Positions 51,350-60,447 of a stretch of DNA of 64,000 bases are shown one piece after another. Location: contig JAEUTG010000024.1 in the NCBI GenBank assembly GCA_016788045.1, positions 92,204 to 156,203 on the forward strand, given 5' to 3'. Positions within the stretch are counted from its first letter, which is position 1. Every line of letters starts with the position of its first letter. Under the pieces are notes generated by a model that saw nothing but the letters and a program-made list of their open reading frames with translations, did not search any database and was not told the origin of the DNA. The translations under genes and the position numbers were made by a program. Source of the DNA: Bacteroidales bacterium. GTDB taxonomy: Bacteria; Bacteroidota; Bacteroidia; Bacteroidales; Lentimicrobiaceae.

Positions 51350-52612
51350 TTACTCAGGAATTTCGATTTCAAAACAGGCACCCCCCGCCGGGCTGGCTGA
51401 AAGGCTTATTTTCCAGCGATGTGCCCGGCAGATGTTCCTGACATAATACAATCCAAGGCCAAAACCTTTCACATTGTGAACATCACCCGAAGGCAAACGG
51501 TAAAATTTTCTGAAGACCCTGGCTCTGAATTTCTCCGGAATGCCAGGTCCGTTATCGCTTACCGAAAGTACGATCCTGCCATTGAACCTACCCGTACCGA
51601 TGATAATCTCCGCCTTTTCACCGGCGTACTTCAGGGCATTGTCGATCAGGTTGTACAGGATATTGGTTACATGGGTGAGATCAGCGGAAACTTCAGCGGT
51701 ATCCTCTCCGGTGTCTACAACAATGCGGCATCCGTTTGGCTGACCGGCACTGAAGTTCTCAGCAATCGTCCGGATGAGCTGGTTTAATTCAACCCGTTCC
51801 CTGCGCAGGTGTACACCGCCTTTTTCGAAGCGCGCAACCTGCAACACTTTGTCAACCAAAAGATTAAGCCTGCCCGCCTCATTACTGATGATGTTACCGT
51901 AAATGGCAAGCCTTTCCGGCTGACTGACTATGCCGGGGTCTGAAATGATACCTGCAGAAATTGCGATGGATGAGAGCGGTGTCTTGAATTCGTGCGTCAT
52001 GTTGTTGATGAAATCTTTCTGCATTTCAGAGAATCGCTTTTGCTGAAGGATCACAAAGATGGCATAAACGAAGAAGACAACCAGAACCAGCAACACACCG
52101 CTGAAGAAAAAGAAAACGGTCATCTCAGCGGCAATGGTGTTTCTGAGCGCCGGAAAATGAATGCCAAAATAGTAGAGATAGCCTGTGTATTTCGGGAGAT
52201 TCTTCCCGGCTACCGGTTCCGCCTGCCTGTCCCCTCCGGCGATGTAATCCCCGTATACCATGCGATCGGTTTCGCAATCATAAATCGCATACTCATAATC
52301 GGTATGTATGTTGAGTCGTTCGAATTCACTTTTCAGGTAGTGCTCGAGTACATCGGCATCGATCTCCGCGTTAACATCCACCACATAATAGTTGGAAGTC
52401 ATCTGCCTTACCGGATTCTGAGATGAAGGGACCGACTCATTCAGCCCGCTGATCTTGTGGGCCACTGTCCTGAGGGCAATGCTGATGCTCTGATTCAGTT
52501 GTTTCTCCCTGGTACTCCAGGCTTCAAACAAAAAATAGGCCTGGGCTGAGATAATCCCGATCACCGAGATTGCCCCGAGAAGTACTACCAGTCTGACCTG
52601 TTGCCTGCGCAT
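51350..52612 (-). CDS. Membrane sensor histidine kinase (RprX-like)
   Basis: 420 residues. Membrane segments at about 8-25 and 163-190 enclose a periplasmic sensor of some 135 residues. The HisKA motif MTHEFKTPLSS has the phosphoacceptor His207. The ATPase domain has NLIDNALKYA, SDNGPGIP and GFGLGLYYV. It autophosphorylates and passes phosphate to the regulator encoded next. The signal is unknown; RprX-type kinases respond to envelope stress. It diverges from the DUF1573 gene, with the phased repeat array between. Confidence 0.93.
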   Translation of the reverse strand: MRRQQVRLVVLLGAISVIGIISAQAYFLFEAWSTREKQLNQSISIALRTVAHKISGLNESVPSSQNPVRQMTSNYYVVDVNAEIDADVLEHYLKSEFERLNIHTDYEYAIYDCETDRMVYGDYIAGGDRQAEPVAGKNLPKYTGYLYYFGIHFPALRNTIAAEMTVFFFFSGVLLVLVVFFVYAIFVILQQKRFSEMQKDFINNMTHEFKTPLSSIAISAGIISDPGIVSQPERLAIYGNIISNEAGRLNLLVDKVLQVARFEKGGVHLRRERVELNQLIRTIAENFSAGQPNGCRIVVDTGEDTAEVSADLTHVTNILYNLIDNALKYAGEKAEIIIGTGRFNGRIVLSVSDNGPGIPEKFRARVFRKFYRLPSGDVHNVKGFGLGLYYVRNICRAHRWKISLSASPAGGACFEIEIPE

Positions 52613-52648
52613 AATCCAGAAACCTTCAGGATGTGTTACAAATAGCGG

Positions 52649-52656
52649 CTAAGATA
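52649..52656 (-). promoter_or_regulatory. Probable -7 element for the two-component operon
   Basis: TATCTTAG on the minus strand differs from TAnnTTTG at one base, about 37 bases before ATG 52612. Confidence 0.4.
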
Positions 52657-52682
52657 CAGTTAAACCACCAATCATTCCCGCA

Positions 52683-52741
52683 TTTACAATTCGTTCACAT
52701 TGTTTTACATGTTGTTTACATTCTTTAACATCCTGTTAACC
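52683..52741. promoter_or_regulatory. Helically phased TTTACA array (candidate response-regulator operator)
   Basis: TTTACA at 52683, TTCACA at 52694, TTTACA at 52704 and 52715, TTAACA at 52725 and TTAACC at 52736 follow one another with start spacings of 11, 10, 11, 10 and 11. This places all copies on one face of the DNA. It lies between the divergent promoters of the kinase/regulator operon and the DUF1573 gene. Confidence 0.65.
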
Positions 52742-52762
52742 TGTGAAATCTGATTCGCGCTC

Positions 52763-52770
52763 TACATTTG
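52763..52770 (+). promoter_or_regulatory. -7 promoter element for the DUF1573 gene
   Basis: TACATTTG matches TAnnTTTG. The expected transcription start near 52777 lies after the possible GTG start at 52743, so ATG 52797 is the start. Confidence 0.6.
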
Positions 52771-52796
52771 CTGATGTCAAACCAAACACAGAAAAC

Positions 52797-53246
52797 ATGA
52801 AAAAATTCATCTCCTTCTCCATCGCTTTTGTCCTTTTCGGACTTTCAGTTTCCATGGCCCAGAATCAGGCAACATCAGGGCCACAACCCGGACAGGCACG
52901 GGTAGAAAATCCCAACGCAGCCATCGCTTCGTTTGATAAAACGATGTTTGATATGGGCAATCTGCCACAGGGAATTCCGGCCGTTGCAAGTTTTACCCTT
53001 ACCAACGACGGGAAAGAGCCGCTCATCATTTCTTCGGCCAAAGCATCTTGTGGCTGCACCAACCTGAAATACGAAAAAGACCCGGTGCTTCCGGGAAAGT
53101 CAACGCAGATTTCGGTTACATACAACGCTGCCGCGCCCGGCAATTTCGTAAAAACCATTACCGTTAACACCAATGCCAGCGAAAAGCCTGTCGTGCTGAG
53201 CATCAAGGGAACCGTTGAACCCAAGAAGGAAGAACCGAAATCCTGA
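52797..53246 (+). CDS. DUF1573 exported protein
   Basis: 149 residues from ATG 52797, opening with a signal peptide (MKKFISFSIAFVLFGLSVSMAQ). The domain has FDMGNLPQGIPAVASFTLTNDGKEPLIISSAKASCGCTNL, the DUF1573 Ig-like fold with its conserved Cys-Gly-Cys. The rest is beta-rich and ends in a Lys/Glu tail. It is a periplasmic protein of unknown role. It diverges from the two-component operon across the TTTACA array, so it is a likely member of that regulon. A strong terminator follows. Confidence 0.87.
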   Translation: MKKFISFSIAFVLFGLSVSMAQNQATSGPQPGQARVENPNAAIASFDKTMFDMGNLPQGIPAVASFTLTNDGKEPLIISSAKASCGCTNLKYEKDPVLPGKSTQISVTYNAAAPGNFVKTITVNTNASEKPVVLSIKGTVEPKKEEPKS

Positions 53247-53302
53247 TCAGCGAAAAAACATTGGATTAAAATTCCGGGAAACCGGATGTTTAGCTGAAAA
53301 AA

Positions 53303-53336
53303 AAAGCTGGGATACGATGGCTCGTATCCCAGCTTT
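53303..53336. terminator. Bidirectional terminator between DUF1573 and pntB
   Basis: A perfect 15-base stem (AAAGCTGGGATACGA and its complement) with a 4-base loop; A-run before it serves as a T-run on the minus strand for pntB. Confidence 0.85.
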
Positions 53337-53356
53337 CTTTATGAAAGAGTCCTGGA

Positions 53357-54832
53357 TTACAGGCTCTTGATTTCGGCAACCAGCTTCTGCAGGGTTGCTT
53401 TGGCATCTCCGAAGAGCATCCTGTTTTTCGGATGGTAGAACAGGTTGTTGGGGATGGCGGCATAACCGGCAGCCATACTTCGTTTCATAACGATGATGTT
53501 TTTCGCATCCTGTGCTTTGATGATGGGCATACCGTAAATGGGGCTTGAAGGATCATCCTCAGCGGCCGGATTTACCACGTCGTTGGCTCCGATCACGATG
53601 ACAACATCGGTGTTGTTCATCTCGTTGTTGGCATCTTCCATTTCGACCAGTTTCTCGTAAGGAACATCGGCTTCGGCAAGCAGTACATTCATGTGACCGG
53701 GCATACGGCCGGCAACCGGGTGGATGGCATATTTAACCTCAACCCCCTTACTTGCAAGAAGATTATCCAGTTCGTGGCAAAGGTGCTGTGCCTGGGCAAC
53801 AGCAAGTCCGTAACCGGGAACAATGTACACCTTCTGCGAATAGCTCAGCAATACTGCTGCGTCGCTGAGTGAGATCTCCTTCACGGTTTTATCGGCAGCT
53901 TCTTCACCTCCCGATGCACTGCCACCAAAGGCTCCGATGATCACGTTGAGCAGCGAGCGGTTCATGGCGTTGCACATCAGAATGGTAAGAATGGTTCCTG
54001 ATGAACCAACGAGAATACCACCGGTGAGCATGGCCTGGTTTCCGTAGAGGAACCCGCCCATGGCTGCAGCAACCCCGGTAAAGGAGTTGAGCAGGGAGAT
54101 TACCACCGGCATATCGGCACCGCCAATCGGCATCACAAAGGTTACACCATAAATCAGGGCGGCAGCGGTAAATACATAAATCGGCCAGTTGTTTCCGGCA
54201 ACCGGCTGCATGAGCATAATGACAACCAGTGCGACCAGAAGTAAAACGAGGAACGAAAGGTTTACGATTCTGAGAACCGGATTTTTAATATCCCCGATCC
54301 GGCCGTCTAGCTTCAGGAAAGCGATCATACTACCGGCAAACGAAACGCTTCCGATCATCAACCCAAGCAGAATGGCGATGGCTTCACCGGTAAGCATGTG
54401 GGTGTCGCCGGCAGCGGCCAGTTCATTCTGCAGGCCCGGGAACTCCATCATGGAAATCAGGGCTGCACAGGCACCCCCCATTCCGTTGAAAATGGAAACC
54501 ATCTGTGGCATTGCCGTCATTTTCACCTTCACAGAGGCATACCAGCCGATAAATGAACCGATGGCGAGTGCGGCTACAATCCAGGGAATGTTGCCGATGC
54601 TTTTGACAACGGTGGTACCATCGGCGTGCGTGATGGTTGTTTTGTGAAACAGAATGGTAAATAAAATCGCGGCAGCCATACCGGCAGCAGCCCAAAGGTT
54701 ACCGGCACGTGCCGTGAGTGGGTGACTCAGCTTTTTAAGTCCGAGAATAAACAGCACGGATGCCACCAGGTATGAGATTTCGAGTATGGAGATCTCGTTA
54801 CTGAATTCAATCAACTTCTGAATTGTTTCCAT
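53357..54832 (-). CDS. pntB: NAD(P) transhydrogenase beta subunit
   Basis: 491 residues with about nine membrane helices (to residue 290) and a C-terminal NADP-binding domain III with VYIVPGYGLAVAQAQH, GRMPGHMNVLLAEA and GANDVVNPAAEDD. It couples proton flow to hydride transfer from NADH to NADP+ in the inner membrane. It is the third gene of pntA1-pntA2-pntB, 12 bases after pntA2. The length and motifs are complete. Confidence 0.96.
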   Translation of the reverse strand: METIQKLIEFSNEISILEISYLVASVLFILGLKKLSHPLTARAGNLWAAAGMAAAILFTILFHKTTITHADGTTVVKSIGNIPWIVAALAIGSFIGWYASVKVKMTAMPQMVSIFNGMGGACAALISMMEFPGLQNELAAAGDTHMLTGEAIAILLGLMIGSVSFAGSMIAFLKLDGRIGDIKNPVLRIVNLSFLVLLLVALVVIMLMQPVAGNNWPIYVFTAAALIYGVTFVMPIGGADMPVVISLLNSFTGVAAAMGGFLYGNQAMLTGGILVGSSGTILTILMCNAMNRSLLNVIIGAFGGSASGGEEAADKTVKEISLSDAAVLLSYSQKVYIVPGYGLAVAQAQHLCHELDNLLASKGVEVKYAIHPVAGRMPGHMNVLLAEADVPYEKLVEMEDANNEMNNTDVVIVIGANDVVNPAAEDDPSSPIYGMPIIKAQDAKNIIVMKRSMAAGYAAIPNNLFYHPKNRMLFGDAKATLQKLVAEIKSL

Positions 54833-54844
54833 AGAAAGGCCTCC

Positions 54845-55150
54845 TTACTTTTTCTTTTTCTTAAACATTTCGAGCATGCGGTCGGTAACCACAAATCCGC
54901 CGACCACGTTAAGCGTTCCAAGCACAACAGCCAGGAAGCCCAGAATCTTGGGCAGCAGCTCCTCGGCGTGTCCCATCACGATGATGGCACCGATGATTAC
55001 CACACCATGAATGGCATTGCTGCCCGACATCAGCGGGGTATGCAACACCGCCGGCACATGCGATATGACTTCAATTCCGAGGAATACCGATAAGGTTATG
55101 ATGAAGATCATATCCTTGTATTCCAGAAAAAATTTCAATACTTCTTCCAT
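54845..55150 (-). CDS. pntA2: NAD(P) transhydrogenase alpha-2 subunit (membrane part)
   Basis: 101 residues with four hydrophobic segments, including IIGAIIVMGHAEELLPKILGFLAVVLGTLNVVGGFVVTDRML. It corresponds to the C-terminal membrane domain of PntA, encoded here as a separate gene as in many bacteria. It lies 12 bases after pntA1 and 12 before pntB, and builds the proton channel with PntB. Confidence 0.93.
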   Translation of the reverse strand: MEEVLKFFLEYKDMIFIITLSVFLGIEVISHVPAVLHTPLMSGSNAIHGVVIIGAIIVMGHAEELLPKILGFLAVVLGTLNVVGGFVVTDRMLEMFKKKKK

Positions 55151-55162
55151 GGGTTGTCTATT

Positions 55163-56290
55163 TTATTGTGTGATTACAGATTTAACGCGTTCGTGAACAA
55201 TCTCACCATTGTGGGTTACCGCAGTACCTTTTACAATGTCGTCTTCCCAGTTGAGGTTGAGTGCACCCTCTTTGGTGATGATCAGTTTCAGGAAGTTGAT
55301 CATGTTTTTACCAAACATACGGCTGGCATCGGTAGGCATATCGGTCGGAAACTGAGAATTTCCGATAACCTTAACACCCTGATGAACAATGGTTTCGTTG
55401 TCTTTGGTAACCTCGCAGTTGCCCCCAGTTGATGCTGCCAGGTCGATGATTACCGAACCGGGCATCATGGCTTCAACGGTATCTTTCTTAATCAGCAGCG
55501 GAGCCCGCTTGCCGGGTATCTGGGCGGTGCAGATGATCACGTCTGATTTCACGGCCTGGTCATGAATGGCTTTGGCCTGACGCTGTTTAAATTCTTCCGT
55601 CTGTTCAACGGCATAGCCCCCAGCTGCTTTATCGTCGATGGCTCCTTCTACTTCCACGAATTTTCCTCCGAGTCCGACAACTTCTTCCTTCACGGCAGCC
55701 CTTACATCAAAGACATAAACCACACCGCCCAGTTTGCGTGAGGTAGCAACAGCCTGAAGTCCGGCAACGCCGGCACCCAGAATCAGGATGTTTGCCGGCT
55801 TAATGGTACCGGCAGCCGTCATGAACATAGGGAAAAACTTGGGCAATGAATTGGCAGCAGTCAGTACCGCCTTGTAACCGGCAACGGTTGCCATCGACGA
55901 CAGTATGTCCATGGCCTGGGCACGGGTTGTACGGGGCACCACATCCATGCTGAAAGCCGTGATGTTGCGCATTGCCAGTTCCCTTATCAGCTCACCGTTA
56001 AAATAGGGGTTGAGCACCGACATGATTACCTGACCGGCTTTCATAAGCGCAATCTCTTCGTCGGTGGGTGGCTGAATCCTGATCAGAAGATCTGCCCCTG
56101 AAATTACATCCTTCTTAGTCTGGACTTTTGCTCCTGCTTCCTCATATTGCTTATCCGAAGCAAAGGAGGTGAGTCCCGCTCCGGCTTCAACAAGCAGGTT
56201 AACATTCATTTTAACCAGCGTAGCCACACTTTCCGGCAGCATAGCAACCCGGTTTTCGCCGGGTGATTCTTTTAAAATTCCTATTGTCAT
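55163..56290 (-). CDS. pntA1: NAD(P) transhydrogenase alpha-1 subunit (NAD-binding)
   Basis: 375 residues of the alanine dehydrogenase/PNT family. Domain I opens MTIGILKESPGENRVAMLPESV, and the NAD fold has ILILGAGVAGLQAVATSRKLGGVVYVFD. It binds NADH at the cytoplasmic face and passes hydride to PntB domain III. It heads the operon, diverging from meaB. The complex raises NADPH for biosynthesis. Confidence 0.95.
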   Translation of the reverse strand: MTIGILKESPGENRVAMLPESVATLVKMNVNLLVEAGAGLTSFASDKQYEEAGAKVQTKKDVISGADLLIRIQPPTDEEIALMKAGQVIMSVLNPYFNGELIRELAMRNITAFSMDVVPRTTRAQAMDILSSMATVAGYKAVLTAANSLPKFFPMFMTAAGTIKPANILILGAGVAGLQAVATSRKLGGVVYVFDVRAAVKEEVVGLGGKFVEVEGAIDDKAAGGYAVEQTEEFKQRQAKAIHDQAVKSDVIICTAQIPGKRAPLLIKKDTVEAMMPGSVIIDLAASTGGNCEVTKDNETIVHQGVKVIGNSQFPTDMPTDASRMFGKNMINFLKLIITKEGALNLNWEDDIVKGTAVTHNGEIVHERVKSVITQ

Positions 56291-56483
56291 AACATCAGGA
56301 GATTAAGGTTTCTTAAGTGGCGTAAATTTAGAAATTTAAAATTAACTGCAAATTTTACCGCTTTAATTCAGTAAAACTCGCAAGTTTCCTGTTTAATTAA
56401 GACCTTTGCAGACCAATTCTGCACGAAGGAACAAACCGGAAGCTGCACACAAATCACAGCTCCGGCCGATACCCAGGGAAATT

Positions 56484-57593
56484 ATGGATGCTGAAAACAA
56501 GCGTATTTCTGAACAGCCGTCTGCATTGAAAGTACAGGAAGGGATTGAACAGCCTTCTCCGCTTAACGATCATGCAATCAGCAATTTCCGTAAAAGCCAC
56601 AGGGGCCTGCTCTCTGTGGATGCCTATATGGAAGGTATCCTGAGTTTCAACCGTACTGTTTTCAGCCAGGCCATCACCCTGATCGAAAGCTCCCTTCCAG
56701 GCCATCAGGCCATGGCCCAGGAACTGATTCTGAAATGTCTGCCCTATTCAGGAAAATCAGTCCGACTGGGAATTACCGGCGTTCCGGGTGCGGGGAAAAG
56801 CACCTTCATCGAATCATTGGGGCTTCACCTCACCAGAGCAGGACAACGGCTGGCAGTGCTGGCCATTGACCCGAGCAGCAGCCGCTCGAAAGGCAGCATT
56901 CTGGGTGACAAAACCCGTATGGAAGGATTGTCTGTTGAACCCAATGCATTTATACGACCTTCTCCCTCAGCCGGTTCGCTGGGCGGAGTAGCCCGCAAAA
57001 CCCGTGAAACCATCATCCTGTGTGAAGCAGCCGGATTCGACACCATTTTCGTTGAAACCGTCGGAGTAGGACAATCAGAGATTGCGGTGCACTCCATGGT
57101 CGATTTCTTCCTGCTGCTGATGATCTCCGGCGCCGGTGACGAACTTCAGGGCATCAAGCGTGGAATCATGGAGATGGCCGATGCCATTGCCATCAACAAG
57201 GCCGACGGGGATAACAAAGCCCGGGCAGCCATCGCCTGTACCCAGGTAAAAAATGCGCTTCACCTTTTCCCCCTGCCCGATTCAGGCTGGTCGCCCCCGG
57301 CAGTTACCTGCTCGGCTGCCACCGGCGAGGGCATTCCCGAAGTATGGAACCTCATTACGGATTATATCAACTTCACCAGAAGCAATGGCTATTTCGACCT
57401 GAAACGAAACCATCAGGCCCGGCAGATCATGATCGATGCCATTGACCGGCAACTGCACGACCACTTTTACAACGACCCGAAGATTAAACCACTGCTCACT
57501 CAATACGAACACCTGCTCGGGCTTGGTCAGATCAGTCCGTATCAGGCCGCTGCTCACCTGCTCGGTGAATATTTCGGTAAAAGCTCAGAATAA
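56484..57593 (+). CDS. meaB: Methylmalonyl-CoA mutase chaperone GTPase
   Basis: 369 residues from ATG 56484; the frame reaches a TTG at 56406, but the added residues are low-quality and non-homologous. [14 protein letters not shown] is the GTP-binding loop, followed by [20 protein letters not shown] and [11 protein letters not shown], hallmark blocks of the MeaB/ArgK G3E family; NKADGD supplies the NKxD motif. It protects and reloads adenosylcobalamin-dependent methylmalonyl-CoA mutase. The mutase genes are not in the window, but their presence in the genome is implied, with a propionate or succinate route. Confidence 0.94.
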   Translation: MDAENKRISEQPSALKVQEGIEQPSPLNDHAISNFRKSHRGLLSVDAYMEGILSFNRTVFSQAITLIESSLPGHQAMAQELILKCLPYSGKSVRLGITGVPGAGKSTFIESLGLHLTRAGQRLAVLAIDPSSSRSKGSILGDKTRMEGLSVEPNAFIRPSPSAGSLGGVARKTRETIILCEAAGFDTIFVETVGVGQSEIAVHSMVDFFLLLMISGAGDELQGIKRGIMEMADAIAINKADGDNKARAAIACTQVKNALHLFPLPDSGWSPPAVTCSAATGEGIPEVWNLITDYINFTRSNGYFDLKRNHQARQIMIDAIDRQLHDHFYNDPKIKPLLTQYEHLLGLGQISPYQAAAHLLGEYFGKSSE

Positions 57594-57688
57594 AAACCCG
57601 CCTTAATGATGATTGCCGGCCGGATACGAAAAATGCAGGAACCAGCCTGAACGGATTCCTGCACAGAAGCAATTACTTTCCGGTTTTC

Positions 57689-59818
57689 TTACAAGTGCTG
57701 ATCGTAATAATCAGCCAGTTTGCGGTACATGTGTGCCCGGTCGATCCCCCTCACATTGTGCTCATGCGTGGGGTAAACAAAATAATCGACCTGTTTCTTC
57801 AGCTCAATGCACTTGTTGAGGAACTGCAGGCTGTTCTGCCACACCACGGTATTGTCCTGCGCCCCGTGAATGATCAGCAGTCGCCCTTCCAGTTTGTCAA
57901 TTTTGTTAAGGACACAGGCATTTTCATACCCTTCCGGATTTTGTTCAGGGGTATCCATATAACGTTCGCCATACATGACTTCGTAGTATTTCCAGTCGGT
58001 GACAGGACCGCCACAGCTAGCCACTTTGAAAATCTCCGGATGGTTCAGTTTCAGGTTGAGGGTCATAAACCCGCCGTAACTCCAACCATCAACGCCGATG
58101 CGCGAAGCATCTACCCAGGGTTGCGATTTCAGGTAATCCACACCTTTCAGCTGATCCGACATCTCTTTAACCCCAAGATTGCGGTGAATGCAGCTTTCAA
58201 ATTCAAATCCACGGCCGGCAGAACCCCGGTTGTCGAGTGTGAATACCACATAGCCTTTCTGGGCAAGATAGTGATCAAAAAGACCGCCCCCGTTGAGCCA
58301 TCCGCCTGTAACAAGCTGTGCATGAGGGCCTCCGTAAACATAAATCAACACCGGATATTTCTTTGAAGCATCAAAATCAACCGGTTTGGTAAGCCGCGCA
58401 TACAAATCGGTGCCATCCTCTGCCTTCAGGGTTACAATGCTTACTTCGCCCAATTTATAGTCCTTAACCGGATTGATATCTTCGTGTACAATGCGGTTGA
58501 GCTTGCCTGAGAAAGAAATCAACTTTGTTTGCAAAGCAATCTGAGGATTGCTGCAACGCGAAAGGAAATATTTTCCGTCGGGCCTCACCACTACACTGTG
58601 TACGCCTTCATCCATTGTAAGGCGGGTGCTTTTTCCTGACCTGAAGTCAACATAATAAAGCTGATCCTGAAGCGGACTTACGGCGGTGGAAGTGTAGAAG
58701 ACTCCCTTTGCATTCAGGTCAAAGCCAAGCAGCTCTGTAACTATCCATTGTCCTGTGGTTAGCTGCTTAACCAGCGTTCCATCAGGATTGAAGAGATACA
58801 GGTGATTGTACCCATCGCGCTGGCTCTGCCAGATAAACCTTCCATCGGCGCCCGGTAAAAAGACCATCGGATGGAGGGGCTCAACATAGCGGTCATTCTT
58901 TTCCTCAAACAGGGTACGGATGAATTTGCCACCGGCAACATCGTATTCATTGAGCTTCATGTGGTTCTGATCGCGGTTGAGCACGGCGATATAGAGTGAT
59001 TTTTCATCCGGGCTCCAGGCGATGTTGGTGAGGTACTGGTCGGCCGGAGAACCTGTTTCGACAAACACCGTTTTCTGTGTCTCAGGATTAAAAATGCCGA
59101 CGGTTACCTCATGGCTGGTCATTCCTGCCATGGGATATCTGATCATATTTGCCTTTGCTATCCGCTCTGTAACATCTACCAGCGGATACTCGGTGACCAT
59201 GGTTTCATCCATGCGGTAAAAAGCAAGCAGCCTGCCCGATGGTGACCAGAACGTCCCCTTACTGATGCCGAATTCGTTGCGGTGAACCGACTGTCCGCTG
59301 ACAATCCCTTTGTTGTCCTCTCTGGTTACGGCGAGCTGCTCCTTACCATTGTGGATAAACAGATTGTTATCGATGGTATAGGCAATGTAGCGGTTGCCGG
59401 GTGATGTTTCGTGGTTTGCTGAATTGTCAGGCACTTTAAAAATATTGCTTAGCTTTCTTTCCGGAAGTGACAACAGATACCAGTCCGTGCCGGTTGAAAA
59501 CGAGCAGGCATTTTCATCTACCCATTGAATCCATGGGAACCGTTTTAGCTCTTCTGCACCGGACTCTGTGAGGAGGCTGTTGAGATCCGTCAGTCTGATG
59601 AGGGTGTCGTTTTTTTCACGTACAACGTTACCGGCTATCAGCGATGTTGCATCCTGCCAGGTAAACTGTCCGGAATTGCCCCTCCATTGCAGGTTTGAAA
59701 GCCCGGTTGGGTAAAGTTTACGGTTGGAGGCTATTTCCTCGGGTGTGAACAGTTTGTCCTGAGCTTGTGAAAATATCACCAGCCCGACAAAAACAAGCAG
59801 AAAAAGATGTTTTTTCAT
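57689..59818 (-). CDS. Dipeptidyl-peptidase IV-like prolyl peptidase (family S9B)
   Basis: 709 residues with a signal peptide (HLFLLVFVGLVIFSQAQ). Residues to about 440 form an eight-bladed beta-propeller; the alpha/beta-hydrolase follows with nucleophile GWSYGGFM, Asp in HGAQDNTV and His in YPTHEHNVRG. It removes dipeptides (or tripeptides) after proline in the periplasm. The length fits the bacterial DPP-IV of Porphyromonas-type organisms. It is monocistronic. The 3' untranslated gap to meaB is 95 bases. Confidence 0.93.
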   Translation of the reverse strand: MKKHLFLLVFVGLVIFSQAQDKLFTPEEIASNRKLYPTGLSNLQWRGNSGQFTWQDATSLIAGNVVREKNDTLIRLTDLNSLLTESGAEELKRFPWIQWVDENACSFSTGTDWYLLSLPERKLSNIFKVPDNSANHETSPGNRYIAYTIDNNLFIHNGKEQLAVTREDNKGIVSGQSVHRNEFGISKGTFWSPSGRLLAFYRMDETMVTEYPLVDVTERIAKANMIRYPMAGMTSHEVTVGIFNPETQKTVFVETGSPADQYLTNIAWSPDEKSLYIAVLNRDQNHMKLNEYDVAGGKFIRTLFEEKNDRYVEPLHPMVFLPGADGRFIWQSQRDGYNHLYLFNPDGTLVKQLTTGQWIVTELLGFDLNAKGVFYTSTAVSPLQDQLYYVDFRSGKSTRLTMDEGVHSVVVRPDGKYFLSRCSNPQIALQTKLISFSGKLNRIVHEDINPVKDYKLGEVSIVTLKAEDGTDLYARLTKPVDFDASKKYPVLIYVYGGPHAQLVTGGWLNGGGLFDHYLAQKGYVVFTLDNRGSAGRGFEFESCIHRNLGVKEMSDQLKGVDYLKSQPWVDASRIGVDGWSYGGFMTLNLKLNHPEIFKVASCGGPVTDWKYYEVMYGERYMDTPEQNPEGYENACVLNKIDKLEGRLLIIHGAQDNTVVWQNSLQFLNKCIELKKQVDYFVYPTHEHNVRGIDRAHMYRKLADYYDQHL

Positions 59819-59867
59819 GAATTTGAATATTTCTGGTAAAAAGTCTAAAGTTTTAACGGTTTAGGGT

Positions 59868-59913
59868 CAGGCAGAAGTCAGAGGTCAGAAGTCAGAAGTC
59901 GGAAGTCAGATGC
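59868..59913. repeat. Heptamer repeat (AGAAGTC), reverse-complement relative of the 18.8-19.5 kb array
   Basis: AGAAGTCAGAGGTCAGAAGTC followed by AGAAGTCGGAAGTCAG-type units; read on the other strand it is the TTCTGAC/TTCCGAC heptamer of the four-unit block. It lies in the 629-base gap between the peptidase and GGGP synthase genes. Confidence 0.7.
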
Positions 59914-59957
59914 CTCAGACAAACATATAAAGGACTGTGGATCGCTGACCTCAGTCT

Positions 59958-60100
59958 CTTGACAAGCAGCGAAATCTCCAAATGAAGCAGAATCTATTCG
60001 CCTTGTCCCCCCTTCACCCCGCCTACACGCTGTTTCGGCGGGCAGGCTTGTACCCTTGTCTCATGATAGATGACGGAATCTCTATAGGAAGCAGAATGCC
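59958..60100. repeat. Dispersed repeat copies B and C with CCTTGTCCCC run
   Basis: CTTGACAAGCAGCGAAATC with CCAAATGAAGCAGAAT (59958-60000) and CTTGTCTCATGATAGATGA with GGAAGCAGAAT (60055-60100) are degenerate copies of the block at 10999-11051. Between them lies CCTTGTCCCCCCTTC and a small stem CCCGCC / GGCGGG. Confidence 0.55.
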
Positions 60101-60111
60101 CTGCAACCTGT

Positions 60112-60440
60112 GGCTTCGATACATTTTTCGAAAACATCATCCTGCTTCAAATCATCAATGATTTCGAAAAACACTCAGCCACCAGGCTCCATGCTCCAGG
60201 CTTAAAGTTCCAGGCCCCAGGCCCCATGCTCCATGCTCCATGCTCCAGGCCCCATGCCCCATGCCCTACATCCTTTGGCTTCGATACATTTTTCGCAAAC
60301 ATCATCCTGCTCCAAATCATCTTTCATTCCGAAAAACACTCAGCCACCAGGCTCCATGCTCCAGGCTTAAAGTTCCAGGCCCCAGGCCCCATGCTCCATG
60401 CTCCAGGCCCCATGCCCCATGCACCATGCCACATGCTCCA
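60112..60440. repeat. 165-bp tandem duplication with CCATGCTCCAGGC minisatellite
   Basis: The segment starting GGCTTCGATACATTTTTCG at 60112 recurs at 60277, a period of 165. Each copy ends in a run of CCAGGCTCCATG, CCAGGCCCC and CCATGCTCCA elements in varied order. All open frames through it encode His-Ala-Pro-Cys repeats and are artefacts of the repeat. Confidence 0.85.
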
Positions 60441-60447
60441 TGCCATT

